Position numbers and translations under genes: made by a program | Shown: positions 1 to 11,830 of the stretch, one piece after another | Numbering within the stretch: position 1 is the stretch's first letter | Layout: the number at the start of each line of letters is the position of its first letter | Notes under the pieces: model-generated | What the model was told of the DNA's origin: nothing | Seen by the model: the letters and a program-made list of their open reading frames with translations, nothing else | Databases searched by the model: none | Source: Dermanyssus gallinae | Taxonomy: Eukaryota; Arthropoda; Arachnida; Mesostigmata; Dermanyssidae | Length of the DNA: 64,000 nt | Direction of reading: 5' to 3' | Assembly: GCA_003439945.1 (NCBI GenBank) | Contig: QVRM01005485.1 | Coordinates: 62,001 to 126,000, forward strand

Positions 1-107
1 GCTGCGGCTGCGGCGGCGACACTGAATGTGCTCTTCGTCGGTCTCGGAATAAATACATACTACACAACATTCATAGATACATGCATGCATACGTGTGAGC
101 GTGCGTG

Positions 108-109
108 CG

Positions 110-179
<70 letters not shown>

Positions 180-243
180 CATACATACATACGTGCGTAC
201 ATATATATATATATATATATATATACATACATACATACATACA
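108..243. repeat. Compound (TA)n / (TACA)n microsatellite
   Basis: Two alternating blocks: a TA run of about 58 bp (117-175) followed by TACA units, then a second TA run (200-225) followed by TACA units to 243. Open frames reading YIYIYI through this tract, on both strands, are repeat artefacts and not genes. Confidence 0.95.
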
Positions 244-363
244 CGCATGCATAGATGCACACGCAGACAACACGCGCATACAAAGATACATGCATAGGCA
301 CCGCAGCAAGTGGAAGTGGCAACAAACCACCTCGCTTCGAGTCAAACTGACTTGATCGCGCAT

Positions 364-428
364 CGAACAACAGCAGCAGGAAGCAACAACAGCAGCAGAA
401 ACAGCAACAACTACAACAACAATAACAG
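364..428. repeat. CAA/CAG-rich triplet tract
   Basis: Imperfect runs of CAG and CAA triplets alternate over about 65 bp. The strand could be read as polyglutamine/asparagine, but no longer open coding context supports an exon. Confidence 0.6.
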
Positions 429-958
429 GGCGGAGAAAGAGAACGAACAGATATGCATAAATTGCGTAGAATGAACATGCGCGTCTCAGCGTGGGTGTGG
501 CGATGCTTGCGTTTGGGAAGCGAGCGGGAAGCCGGCTTCGGCAAACGCTGATTATCACAGACAGGCGCATTGGATTGACAAATGTTGAATGTCGCTACAT
601 TCATTGGTGTAATCTTGTTCACTTTAGAGCCTACGTTCACATGAAGTTTTCCTGACTTTACTGTATACTGCAGAGCTTACTCTGCGTTTTCGTTTGTTAC
701 AGCTAAAGCTTTCACACTGACAGGAGTTGGCGCAGCAATGGCTAGAGGCTATCGCTATTCGATACGTTGAATTGTATAATACAATACTATGGGGAGCGTA
801 GGTAGCCATACGAGCCAATAAATCAATAGCATATATAAAACTGCAGATATAACTGATGCATCAGCGAAGTTGTTTGAACTCTATTCGAAATTACTCTATT
901 AAAAAAATAAGAATCGTGTGGTTCACTGACAAGTCGTTCGTCAGGCGCAGGCACGTTT

Positions 959-1001
959 GGAGTAAATTTTACACTATTTCTATGTGCCTTGCCTTCATAT
1001 A

Positions 1002-1039
<38 letters not shown>

Positions 1040-1073
1040 GGCAAGGCATATAGCCTTATTGTAGAATTTACTC

Positions 1074-1074
<1 letters not shown>
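959..1074. repeat. Foldback palindrome with (AT)n core
   Basis: The left arm starts GGAGTAAATTTTACAC and runs through TGCCTTGCCTTCATATATA. The right arm is its near-exact reverse complement and ends at 1074 (reverse complement starts GGAGTAAATTCTACAA). The arms are about 45 bp with a few mismatches, and the loop is a TA repeat. A further (AT)n run follows at 1075-1101. The layout could be a MITE-like foldback element or a palindrome seeded by the microsatellite. It has no coding capacity. Confidence 0.75.
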
Positions 1075-1101
<27 letters not shown>

Positions 1102-1106
<5 letters not shown>

Positions 1107-2600
1107 GTTTATAATATTGTTCTCTACAAAACACTGCGTTAACACTGTATAGAATCATACGTGTATTTCTACCGTTATCTGGCGTTCCACCGTCGAGCGT
1201 TTTTCCCTTTCTTTGTGATACAGTGTAGCTTTGACAGCACGGTTTGACCTTCTCGTGGTTCCATGCAAAATTTTCTTCGCAGTCGCAAAACGTTCCTACA
1301 GCCTAACGCGCAGATGCGCAGCGTCGAACGCGCCAACGATGTCTACAAATCGATCTAAGCTATCGACGAGAAGAGCCGTGAGTCAATGTATAAGTGATCG
1401 AATGATCAAATCTTTCGTCCTCAAAATTGAGTTACGGTGCGACACAGCGCGCAACATTTGACCTGCCCTGTTGTTTCCCTTTCTCTCTCTTTGTCCACCG
1501 GCCCTAATCTTTATCAACAAGAAACGCCCTATTCAGGCCGCTAGATACGCGGGCTGGCTGTACGATTTACGGCAAGTGCTAAACACAAGCATCGAAGGGA
1601 CGCCGTTACCATCCTCACTGCCACGACGATCATCGGAGATGGTCGAAAAGAAGAAGACTTTCAAACGCAGAAGGAGAATTATGTAACGCCTCATGGATCC
1701 TCCTCGGTGATCTCGTAAACTCTAAGCAACCTCATGGATGCTCGTACGCAGCGTGACTCTGTCTAAGCGCCACGGTAGCAGCTCGTATTGTAAAACGTAT
1801 GTGAATATTTTTGATGGAACTCTTCGTCTTCTCCGAAGGGCAAATTTAATTATACCTAATAATTCGTCACTGAGCTTAAAGTTGCATAATAGACAAATCG
1901 TTGACGATTATAACAATTGAGGGAATTTTGGTGAAGAGGTTATCGCTGATTGTTATCTCTCGCTCTCTCTTTTCCCTTTCTCTTTATATATATATACAAT
2001 AGCGGATGGGCAAGTTCTAACTGTTGGAATTCTGCCGCCAGTCCAAAACCACCAAGGTCTTCCGCTTTGTTTTGCTGAGAAGCGCATTTATCAGCTTCAC
2101 ATAGCCAATCAATGGCTGTGTATAATGTTTGCATTTAGTTAAAAAAGCAAACAATGAGGCTGGAATTTTAAAGGAGTCGAAAACGGAGAGGCAACACATC
2201 TGCATCAAGTTCTGTATTGAAAACCAAATCATGTGTTATAGAGTTGTGAAAATCTTACGAACTGCGTATGTTGATCAAACAGTGTCCCCTCATCTATTGG
2301 ATCGTGATAGGCACTAGCAAAGCTCGAGTGGTCGAAGAGAGTATCAGAAGTTCCTCCGCGGTAAAAACCTTGACACGCTTGGTAAAATGGTGGAAAACAT
2401 CACAGTAATCTTACCGACATAATGACGAAATTTCTGCGAAGTAAGCCATGCCGAACGCGCAATTTGAGTTTAGACAGTAACGACCCATGATAAATGCACT
2501 TCAGCGAGTTTTTTTTTCAAAGAGAAGAGATTCAGAGTTTTAATACGCGTGCCTTCAAATTTTTAGTATCGAACTGAACTGGAAACTGATAATGAGGGCA
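1102..2600. other. No recognisable gene
   Basis: Only short open frames (at most about 75 codons) without domain signatures, plus a CT-rich stretch and a short TA run near 1985. I see nothing I can name here. Confidence 0.5.
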
Positions 2601-2604
2601 CTTC

Positions 2605-3165
2605 AATCCAACGATGTCCTTCGCATCCCTTACCTACCATCGGGTGTGGATATTATCACGTATACTGACGATCTAGCCGTGATTGCCACAACGCACAGAA
2701 GGGCGTCATAACAGGAAACGACAAACGCCCTTGATACAGTAGAGATATCGGATCCAGCTCGTTCCTCGTAAATCAGAGGCCTAGTACCTTACGGGCGCGT
2801 AAGATCCACCCTACGCTAGCAAGTCACCTACTGCCCATCAAGGCGGAGGCTAAAGACTTAGAAGTCATTTTTGACACAAGCCTTACAGGAACACCGCATA
2901 ATAAATGTGGTAAAGAAGAATCTGGCGAGGCTATTAAAAGATAAGAGACCTTCTACTCAGGTCTTGCTGGCTCTAGCCCGCCTTCTGCTCTGGGACTTAG
3001 TGGCCAACAAGCGTAGTGAACGATTCCTCGACGGGAATCTGGATCTCTGGAGTGCTAGGAAGCAAACAGTGTCTTCAACCACAGCCCCTCTCCGCACAAC
3101 GTCAGAATGGCAAATCGGCGCGGCTGCATTTGGGCATGGTACAAATGCAATTGTCAATTGTGCCA
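2605..3165 (+). mobile_element. Decayed R1-like LINE, RT catalytic region and downstream
   Basis: In one frame the sequence reads SGVDIITYTDDLAVIA, a reverse-transcriptase motif with YTDD (2661-2672) in place of YADD, and it then hits a stop. About 160 bp further on another frame reads LPIKAEAKDLEVIFDTSLTG, which matches the 'KYLGVILDxxL' segment that follows the RT palm in R1/Jockey-type LINEs. A third frame then continues with ARLLKDKRPSTQVLLALARL. Order and spacing agree with one LINE ORF2 broken by stops and frameshifts. The first half of ORF2 is not visible upstream, so this is a 5'-truncated or fragmented copy. The clade assignment is by eye. Confidence 0.6.
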
Positions 3166-3757
3166 CATAATTCCAAAAATAAGGAAGTGAAAAGGAACCC
3201 AGGTTTTAGTGGCTCAGAGTTGCACACCAGGTGCCAATAGCTACCGGTACCGATAGTGTTCCCAAGTTGACGGTGATCGTAACATACACGTACATATTTA
3301 GCTTTCGTAGTTTTTGGCTGTGCCACTTGTGTGACATTTGTAACAGACTTATATGACTGTTTATTGTATGGTGCGCTTTATGGCTGGAATATTCGGTCTC
3401 GGCCTCGACCAATAAAACTTTCTTAGTGTTACCATAGCAAAGGCATAACAATTGTGCGTAACATGCCTGCTGCTGAAAGGCAAGGGTAGTGTCCCAGCCG
3501 ATTGTGCCTTGTAGGTTTAGAGACGTTTCTGGCGCTTGCCATGATCGCTTGTGGTGCGGTGTCATCTTATGGTTTTTCGACTCATCGGGCATTAGCCGTA
3601 GGTGGCCGTCTGCTGAGTTTCGTGCTCCTTTTTTGAAGAGCTCGTTGAGAGTTCATTACGCCACTTAAGTGCTTTTCTTTGTCAAAAACGGATTCTAATG
3701 TTGTGAATAGCTAGCATGCCTAGTTGTACAGCACGGTGCAATGTTAGTCAAAACAGT

Positions 3758-3758
<1 letters not shown>

Positions 3759-3837
<79 letters not shown>
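3759..3837. repeat. (TA)n microsatellite, about 79 bp
   Basis: Uninterrupted TA dinucleotide run. No LINE 3' end is recognisable directly upstream, unlike the TA tracts at 8.3, 56.4 and 60.8 kb. Confidence 0.97.
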
Positions 3838-3843
<6 letters not shown>

Positions 3844-4889
3844 ATATGTTTTAGGATTTGCTCAACAAACATTGAGGTCTAGCACAACTCGACGAAAAAT
3901 GAATTTTTCTAATAGCACGAGAGGACGGAAATGTCTTTCAAAAATTTTTGCAATTGAGCGAGGAAGCCAAAATATAAGAATTGCACCTGACAAGAATACA
4001 GTGCAATGAGAACAACTGCAAAAGTTGCAGCAGACATTCGGCCTTGGGCCAGCTAATGAGTTGTCTACGGCTGATGCGGCATCGACACAGGCGTCTAGAC
4101 GGTTCAGGTGTCACCATACTGCGCACATCAGTAAGAACTAACTCCTTAGATAGACAGATACACGTGATCGTCATTAGAACGTAACGCATGACAGGGCTAG
4201 CGGCGACGAGCTGTGACACCAACGATAGCACGACCACACTTGACATGTAGCCGTTACTGCCATCCGCTAACGCATATGGTATGATGTTAGCTAGGACATT
4301 TCTAGAAACCGCTTCGTTTCGAGCAACCTGCCACTAATTTCTATGCTCACGGCGACATGCCTTAGTTTTATCTTTAGGCCGCGCATTAAAAATATTTCAT
4401 TGGGTACTTGTGACAGGCTCCGCCTTGTTTGTTTTATAAGTAATACAGATTTATCAGCTTCGGCCACCTCAATGAGGCTCAATGCTTCTTCTGGCGCTTT
4501 TTGGTTTCGCCCCCTGACAAATCTCTAGCATTAAGAGGAGCTGCATCATTGGCGGTCGCAGGTTGCAAATCCGGCTGGCCATAAACCTCTGTGTTTGCGG
4601 TTTGTTTCGCTTCTCCAACTGCTGCCTACTAATATGTGCCTCTACTGCGGCACTTAAATACTGCTTTTCAGGTATCGCACTTTATGGAACCGGATTTTTA
4701 GCTCTAAACGCGACTTGGCCATCCATTTCAGGTCCTCGGTATGGCCAATAGCATTTATATTATCTGTTGAGCGGACTGGATCCTTTGCTGATCTCTGCAT
4801 GGGTTGTCACGTGGCGTGTCAAAGTGTTGTTGCCATTATAGCTGTGAAACTCCGCACATTATATTTTCACCAGAAAGAGCTATATAATA
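3838..4889. other. No recognisable gene
   Basis: Moderately AT-rich DNA with several 60-100 codon frames on both strands. None shows a family motif, and their overlap in opposite frames suggests chance. Confidence 0.4.
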
Positions 4890-5375
4890 AAGACTAATAA
4901 GTACCAAAAATCCATAGTTGTGACGTATGCAGATGACGCTGCGGTTGCTTATCACGGCCTATACGCCATCAAGAGCACCACTTCTTGGGCAGAGGTGCTC
5001 TTGGTCTTAAGAGGGCAAGTAACAAACGAAATGAAGTCCAAGGCTGTGAAAATTAGAGAAGGGGTCAATAATCTACCAGAAATGTTATGCGTTACGGCGA
5101 CCAACCCTTTGAGTTTGTCAACTATTTTCGTTACCTAAGACTTCGACTTCGTTATACTGGAAAAACCTTTACTGCGCACAGTTCCGGTCTTCGTTTATAC
5201 AGAGGTAGGCGACGTTCGGCAACTGTCCGTCCCGACGGCAGTAGCAATCTTCTACCTTAAGATTGTTCCAAGGCTGATATATTGTCTTGAATGGGTATGA
5301 AGACACCTCACTTGGGCAAGCTTTCATTTGCATGTGAGGTTTTTTGCAATGTGTATATGTATATATATATATATA
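4890..5375 (+). mobile_element. Diverged internal fragment of LINE A (RT YADD region)
   Basis: The segment aligns by eye with LINE A from about 55370 to 55860. Both contain GTACCAAAAA just before the RT motif, a YADD codon block (here TYADDAAVAY), the downstream 'KSKAVKIREG' versus 'KAKAMKFRRG' segment, and the block around 'LRLRYTGKTFTAH' and 'KIVPRLIYCLEW'. Several frameshifts and stops make it a pseudogene. Homology fades at a TA repeat (about 5350-5375) lying where the intact copy has a short TTATATATGAAG, so the microsatellite may have grown inside the dead coding sequence. A second TA stretch follows at 5387-5406. Confidence 0.75.
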
Positions 5376-5409
5376 TACACTCGTGCAATGTATATATATA
5401 TATATTTGT

Positions 5410-6470
5410 CGCGACGTTTTATTGTCAGACGGGAAGTTGAGGACTGGGGGTATCAGTGTCTCTCACTTCTGGTGGCAATATATAATGTCTACACCAGATA
5501 GGCGTTTCGCCATTGCGCTAATAGAACATACACGTTCAAACGAATGAGCATTTTAGGAAAGTCATTTTGGCACCAAATAATGCTAGCAGAGGGGGCAGAC
5601 GTCAGCTTCTGGTGTATGGTCCGTATCTGGCAGCCGCCTTCGATGTTGTGAACAAATGGTGGGGGTCAGAACTAAGAGAGCAAATGTGTGTTGCGTACTC
5701 GATTGAGTATCGGCCAATCCATCGATCCTCGAAAATTGCGTTTAGGTGAGCTTAGTAGCGCCGTATGATGATGCTTCATCGGGCTGGAACCACAACCTTG
5801 AGCGAATCGTTTGTGGAACATCTTTCGGCAGTTCTCGTAACTGTCCTGCTCAGAAATGTTTTGCATGTCTCGCCATTGGACCTTTCCGAAAGTTCATAAA
5901 GGTCTATTAAGTTCACCATATTTGCCAGAAAATTCATGGGAAAGAGATTTGGGATGCATGCAGATCATATATGGGTTATCGTTGGTCCACCAGTGATAAT
6001 TGTAAGCACTAAATACGCCCTCATATGTAAACAAAGCTTCATTTGGTGAAGAGTACAAATGCTAGGGAACTCATGCTAGGTGTTTTTTGAAACCGACGTG
6101 AAAAGACGCATTAGCGTACGCTAACTCGCGGTGTCCTCCAAGCCATCCGACTTCATACGTGACAAACGTTTTACTACATGTTAGATACATTCAGACAAAG
6201 ACAACCTTAGGAAACCGTTAGGCACAAACATACTACTGATTGATTTAGTAGCTCTGTGGTCTTTCGCTACGCTTTACGTTTCGCTTTTCACAAAGTCTTC
6301 TCTTAAGTATGAAATGCTTGCACCGGCAATATTTAGTTAACAGAGGCCACAGTGTGCCACTTTTGAAGGCTGTTAGCTATTGTGTTGTTGGAGTCCATTC
6401 AAGGTTCTGTGAATCGGCCAGTTTAGGAGAGACGTGTAATAAAAAAAAATACACAAATAAAAATATCGGA
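5410..6470. other. No recognisable gene
   Basis: Unique-looking DNA with open frames below 70 codons and no motif I recognise on either strand. Confidence 0.4.
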
Positions 6471-6477
6471 TATGACA

Positions 6478-6672
6478 TCAGCAACGACAACAGCATCTAC
6501 AGTAGCGGAGGGAGCAGCAGCGGCAACAACAACAGCGACAACAATAGCAACTCCAATGATGATCGATAACAACAACAGCGACAAAAACGATAACAACAAT
6601 ACCAAACACAACAACAACACTAGGGGTAACAACAAATCCATCAGCAGAAGCAATACCAAAGATTGCAATTAA
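6478..6672. repeat. AAC/CAA-rich low-complexity tract
   Basis: A long imperfect run of AAC, AAT, GCA and AGC triplets. It yields Asn/Thr/Ser-rich frames on one strand and Leu/Val-rich frames on the other, which are composition artefacts. It may be an old expanded triplet repeat. Confidence 0.6.
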
Positions 6673-7560
6673 CTACGTTTGACTTACATATCGTACATTT
6701 CTCCAACACCGAGAGCAGATAACGCTCGCCCGCTATCTGCTCTAGGTGCGTCTCGGCAAACGCTTAGGGTTTCTTGGCGGAGTAACCGGAGTTTTAGCTG
6801 ATCTTTCGTACGGAGCAGGCAGCTTCTTTATAGGGTGCTGGGCAGAACCGCCGACGAAGCGATATCCAGAGATCCAGCGACGTAAGAAAGAAAACACTCC
6901 CAGATATGGGACTGCACGAGGCACTGCTTAGGAGATTGGCGCCAAATTTCAGGGGGTGTTCCGCTGTGCCTGGGCTCATTGCGTCTCCTTTGTGCAGACA
7001 TAGCGTAAAGGTGGCGGGCCGCACTTAGACGCACACCCGTCCAACCACCACACAATAGCAGGGGCTTTGGTGAAACCTTTTTTTTTTGCGACGGAACAGA
7101 AATGACCTGAATACGCACACGCTTCGTCAATGAAGACGGCAGCGTTTCCAGCCGCAAGTCTTTTCTAAGAAAAGCGAAGCCTTTGTTTCCAGCCAGTATG
7201 TCGACCTGCAAAATGGTGCGTCTTTCGACGCACGGATGCACCGATAACGCAACTGTGGTGGCGATAGCGGAGCAAGCGCAGTGCATAGTGACTAGAGCTC
7301 TTTGCAATGCATTGTAGCCATCGCGTCACAGCGAGGCATAAGAGCGTCCCTATCATCAACTAACTGGTCGGATAGAAGCATTTAGGAACAACTGCTCGTT
7401 GACCGCACAACAACGAAATATTTAAAAATACATTTAGCATTTTTAATGCTTTCGGACTAATTTCATTGTAATTTCATAGACAACTTGCTACTTAAGACAT
7501 GGAACAATAAGCTCTAGCACACCGCTAGGTAGCTGGGGCTTGTCTGTAGGAAAACATAAA
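6673..7560. other. Unassigned tract with a 159-codon minus-strand frame
   Basis: The longest unexplained frame runs on the minus strand from 7307 to 6828 (159 codons). It has no hydrophobic segment pattern, repeat or family motif I recognise, and frames on the other strand overlap it. At about 45-50% GC such a length can arise by chance. I list it as open sequence, not as a gene. Confidence 0.25.
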
Positions 7561-7599
7561 GTGGCATTGCCATCTATTACTATGTTGTATCCAAGTTCT

Positions 7600-7745
7600 A
7601 TGCTGTAGTATATGCGCGGCTTAGAGTGAAATTGATTAGGGTTTCCACAGAGGGCTTACTTCTAGTGTACAAAGCCGTATGTCTACCAGTGCTATGTTAT
7701 GCAGGTTCTTCTCTTAGAGCCGGCTTAGGGTGGCGGCTATGATGG
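7600..7745 (+). mobile_element. LINE ORF2 C-terminal scrap
   Basis: One frame reads STEGLLLVYKAVCLPVLCYA and then stops. The pattern 'LxxIYKxVxLPVLxYG' is common just downstream of the RT palm in R1, RTE and related LINEs. Only about 45 codons remain. Confidence 0.45.
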
Positions 7746-8159
7746 AGCTCTCCGGAGAGCCAGTGTAATATCGAATGACCCAGAGCCATTTTTCTAAAAG
7801 AGAGAAGTATTCGGTCCGTGATTTATTCAGTCCATTAAATCAAGGCAGAAAATATATATACACTGTGGGTTTTTATTTCAGAATATCAAATTCTGCGAGG
7901 TATTTTACCTACAGAGATTGCGTTTCTACTAGTATTTACCCCCCCGTTCGAACATCAGCTAGGCGTGCAACAACCCGAAACCTGGACCCGCATTGCCAAA
8001 AACATTAGATGGCTTACAATGAAGCATCCCTTTGCTTGCAAAGTAAAACAATGGTTTTTAATTTCACAGTCTGAATCAAGTCTGTGGTTTAGATATATCC
8101 ACAATATTTTTATTTGTTGGTGTATAATATGAATTTGCTGTACCAGTGTGCTAATCCGG

Positions 8160-8311
8160 TTCGTGTATCTGTGAGAGCGTGTTGCCTCACTTATCGTTGG
8201 GTTCGTTCATAAATTCATGTTTTCGTCAAATTGTATTTACCAAGAAAATAAGCGTTGTAAAATGCCGTTCCGTGAATAAACCACGTTTGAACTTAAAGTT
8301 AAAATAAAAAA

Positions 8312-8351
<40 letters not shown>
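8160..8351 (+). mobile_element. 3' end of a LINE B copy with TA tail
   Basis: The stretch TTCCGTGAATAAACCACGTT followed by TGAACTTAAAGTTAAAATA matches the end of LINE B near 60800-60840 (TTTCGTAAATAAGCTATGTT, then TGAACTGAAATTAAA). Both copies run into a (TA)n tract (here 8314-8351). The shared sequence and shared TA tail mark this as a 5'-truncated copy of the same LINE family. The exact 5' limit is unclear. Confidence 0.6.
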
Positions 8352-8352
<1 letters not shown>

Positions 8353-8763
8353 TCAGGCTTAAATCACCCATTATAGGATTATTTTAGCAATTTTTGTTAG
8401 AGTGGCAGGAAAAATGCCCGAGCTCTCGGCAGAGGTAGCGCAGTTGAATGTGCGAAAGATAAAGATGAAAACCAGACATAGTGTATCTGAGTTTAAAAAA
8501 TCGTCTAGAAAGCTAGAAAGAGAAAAAAAAAAGTAAAAAAAGGTTTTTTATATTAAAAAATGCTACAGCAAATTGCGCAAACTGATAGACATAACCTCTA
8601 AATTTGAGAAAAAAAGAGTTAACACTTACCCACCGAAGAGAGCGTTAATGGTGTTTGCACTTAAAAACTTGGGACCACCGATCCAATCCACAGTAAAGAT
8701 GCAAATCTTGCCAGTAGGGCGGTGGCAGTGCCAGCGCATAGCTATGCACAGTAAGATATATGT

Positions 8764-8783
8764 AATATCACATATGTGATATT
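8764..8783. repeat. Perfect 20-bp palindrome
   Basis: AATATCACATATGTGATATT equals its own reverse complement. No other copy is evident nearby. Confidence 0.85.
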
Positions 8784-8828
8784 AAAACATCGAATATAGC
8801 GTAATACATAATAGTATTTTAGGCAGGC

Positions 8829-8894
8829 TAACGACAGCTCTAAATGCGGGTTGACGCTAGACATACCCACCTGCTGCATTTTAAGCTGTCGTTA
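8829..8894. repeat. Hairpin, 19-bp arms with 28-nt loop
   Basis: The left arm TAACGACAGCTCTAAATGC pairs with the right arm GCATTTTAAGCTGTCGTTA with only a few mismatches. It may be the terminal repeats of a decayed MITE or a stand-alone hairpin. There is no evidence of transcription. Confidence 0.6.
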
Positions 8895-9608
8895 TATGGT
8901 TGCCAACATACATTGACTACAATATATTTGCTGGCAATAATATAGTTACATACAAATACAAGTTTCAGGGATTTTGAGATACACTATTTTGCCCAAAATC
9001 AGACTTATAGACGAGTATCGGTGGCTAGGGCAATCCTCGAATTGAAAAATACAATAGAAGCAAATTGCGTTTACCCGCAGCCCCAAGACATATGCTATCT
9101 CTAAATGCAACGACGGGCTGGTCCGGGAAGACCGTCTGGTAGCAGTCTTAGGAGGTTTAGACAGGGAAAACCAGCGTTCACACTTTAACCTGACTAACAA
9201 AAAATTGGGAAGTTGGGAAAACTGGGTCCCGTTGGGCCCAGGCCATCTCTGATGTAAAATAGTGGCTGTATTGTCCGACAAGAATAATAAGGTGCCCGTG
9301 TATTTATATATCAATGGTAAGCAAATACCGTTGAGTAAAGCAACTTGTAATAAAATAGTACCCTAAGGTCAATTTTTTGCGTCATTTCCAGAGGGCGATG
9401 TCGTACTGCCTCAGTAATTTAGCTTATCACGGACGAGACCTAGTAATAAAATATACTGATATAATTAAACACATTTTATAGAATAAACACACTCTACTTT
9501 AGAGTCACGTAATGGCGCTTTAGGACTTAAATTGAGGCAGTAGTCAAACCGATGGAGGTTTCAGTAAATAACTGTAGCCGCCATCCTCTGTCTAGCGGCA
9601 GTTAAAAA

Positions 9609-9690
9609 TTATATATATATATATATATATATACTGTTACTGGGCTAATTCTGGGCCATTGGGCGGTTGTGGGGAGCCAAATGTTCACTT

Positions 9691-9738
<48 letters not shown>

Positions 9739-9745
9739 ATATATG
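9609..9745. repeat. Two (TA)n microsatellites
   Basis: TA runs at 9609-9633 and 9692-9745, separated by about 58 bp of GC-richer sequence. Coding around them is not recognisable. Confidence 0.9.
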
Positions 9746-11260
9746 GATTATGTCCTATATAAAGGCACTACAGATTTTACAACGATCACTTCTGTCTAGC
9801 GCCGGCGTAGATCATCGCAGTCTATAAGGTATGCTACGGCTGTCTAACAGATGAGATTCGAATACTTTGCCACCAACGTGTGTCTTCCATCAATTGGAAA
9901 TATTAAAGTCAGCAATTCGAACAATGCAAATGCATAAGCGCAAAGGCACGCGTTTGTTTGCTGAAACCAGTAAACTTTCCTGGGTGTTTGGCTTTTCAAT
10001 TAAAAATAGCACCCGGCAGTTTCTGAAGACAGAGTCTAAATAGCCCGTTCGGTGACATGCCTGCAAACTTTTATGACATCTTGAAGGCATTCAATACTGT
10101 TGAAATACTGCTTCTCGACTACACTAAACGGCTCACTCTGTTATTGTGAGGCATGTGTGCGACTCACTTGCACGGCATGAAAAGATTAACCCCTAAGGCA
10201 GACGCTAGTCTGTAAGTTAGTAAGCAAAAGTTAAAGTTAATTTGAGTGGTGATATTAGTTGTGTACGGCCAGGAACAGAGCAAATTGCACTTTATGTTTC
10301 TTTTGCGACCACAGCTATAATGCCCTCAGAATTTATAAGTGCATATGCTGTTCATTTCTAACACATGAATTCCTTCCGATTGGGCCCGGCCATCTGCGTT
10401 GCTAAGTTGCTAAAGCATCGTTAGTTTAATACGTGGTTTAGTACAAATAATCTTCAGCTATTTAAGTTTTAGACACTCTTGGAGATGTCTATCACCACTT
10501 GTTGCCTAGCCACCTATAGGTTTTCATATCTTTCCTTTTAACACAACAATCTAGGTAATATGCTAGTAGCAATGTGGTTAGTTGGTATGTTAATATGCTC
10601 CATATGATTTTGACTTGACAGCACGACTATAAGACGTTGCGGCGAGATTCTATTGCCATTAGGACCGTCTATCAGTTTGAAACCGTAACCTACATGGTCT
10701 ATTCTTATCAGGAATACTGGCTATGGCGTACTTAGGGTTACATCAAACTCCTCAACTCATTTGGTCAATACTTCCCAATCTAGAAGATGAATTATAACTG
10801 GAACCGTTCAATGTTATTCAACAAGTGCAAATAGTAGTGCAAAAGAATTAAACGATTTTGAGGTCGAATATATTTTTTCGATGTTATGGTTTGTCTCGTT
10901 GATGGTGGCATATTGGCAGTTAGGTTGCTTGGTTCGCGGCCCTAATCCTTAGCATTTCTAAAAGCCTAGGCGGTGCGAGATCTATCGTTAAAACCAACGT
11001 AGGTGAAAGAGATTACATTAAGCCATTCGTTTATTGTTGTGCTGCCTTCAAGCGTTCAACGCTAATAGTACCAATCTAAATCCACTAATCTGCTTAATTG
11101 GTCAGACACAGGCTTGTAACTTTTGAAATAATCCGGCTTTCTGTCACTGTATGGCTTTAACTCTACTTTGGAGCGCGTATCTGTCATAACTCTTCTGACA
11201 ATCCTAGCACAATAGTATGCCTATTTACAAAAAACATAGTAGTTTACTATCTAATTAAAA
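9746..11260. other. AT-rich unique DNA, no confident gene
   Basis: Only short frames. A minus-strand frame at 9890-10090 has no motif. A possible RT-like 'DILKAFNTV' scrap at about 10076 is discussed among the rejected items. Confidence 0.4.
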
Positions 11261-11264
11261 TTTC

Positions 11265-11830
11265 TGCTGGCGCGGGTCGTTATAAATCACACCAACACGG
11301 CTTTATAAAGCGGCGTTTTACATGTACGCGGTAGATGCCGTTCAAAGTTAGGGCAATAGGAGTGATATCCATGTGTGAACTTTGATTTCTTGCGGGCATA
11401 GATACAGTAGACTATGGTTAACGTGTTAAATATATAATTACCTCTAAAAATAGACGCAGTGTAGTAGATTGTCAGAGTGGAACTGCCTTGCTAGGTCCAG
11501 AATGCTGTACATCAGACGTGCTTTGAAAATCTGCGCTTGGTCCGATGCTGTAGATCTATGTTTTGCAATTTATACCTGCCGGAACACTGGGCATACACGC
11601 TTTATGACGGTGGCGTAAAAATATGTACTACAATATGGAGGTGGCTCACTTGGGCATGAAACCCTTTGTTCAAAAGTCTGCAATTCTGGAACAATGTTAT
11701 CGATAAAAATTATACTCTTGGCAAGCAAGTTATCCCCCAAAATTCGGACGATTCCTGACTTTGGTGTAACTCTATGCAATTATCTTAAATTTCGAGATTA
11801 CGTTGCTTGACTAGTTGTAACTTCAAGTGT
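11265..11830 (+). mobile_element. Deeply decayed CR1/Jockey-like RT
   Basis: Scattered frames appear in the right order for a LINE RT. First comes SHQHGFIKRRFT (the 'QHGFxxxRS' finger motif), then VNFDFLRA with TVDYG (motif A, 'FDFxKAFDTVDH'). Next is TLYDGGVKICTTI, where the catalytic 'LYADDVKIY' has become YDGG, and finally LFKSLQFWNNVIDKNYTLG ('LQxxLNxxxxWxL'). Several frame changes and stops separate the blocks. The ordered motif series makes a LINE origin likely despite heavy decay. Confidence 0.45.

Noticed and set aside
28..640. Frames of up to 189 codons rich in YIYIYI and HTYIH
   Set aside because: They read through TA and TACA microsatellites on both strands and have no non-repeat domain.
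6828..7307. 159-codon minus-strand frame
   Set aside because: No motif, overlapped by frames on both strands, length compatible with chance at this GC. Kept only as unassigned sequence.
8425..8470. tRNA-like GGCAGAGGTAGCGCAG
   Set aside because: Box A-like only; no box B at the right distance.
10070..10145. DILKAFNTVEILLL as RT motif A
   Set aside because: Resembles 'DxxKAFDTV', but no other RT motif is found at the expected distance.
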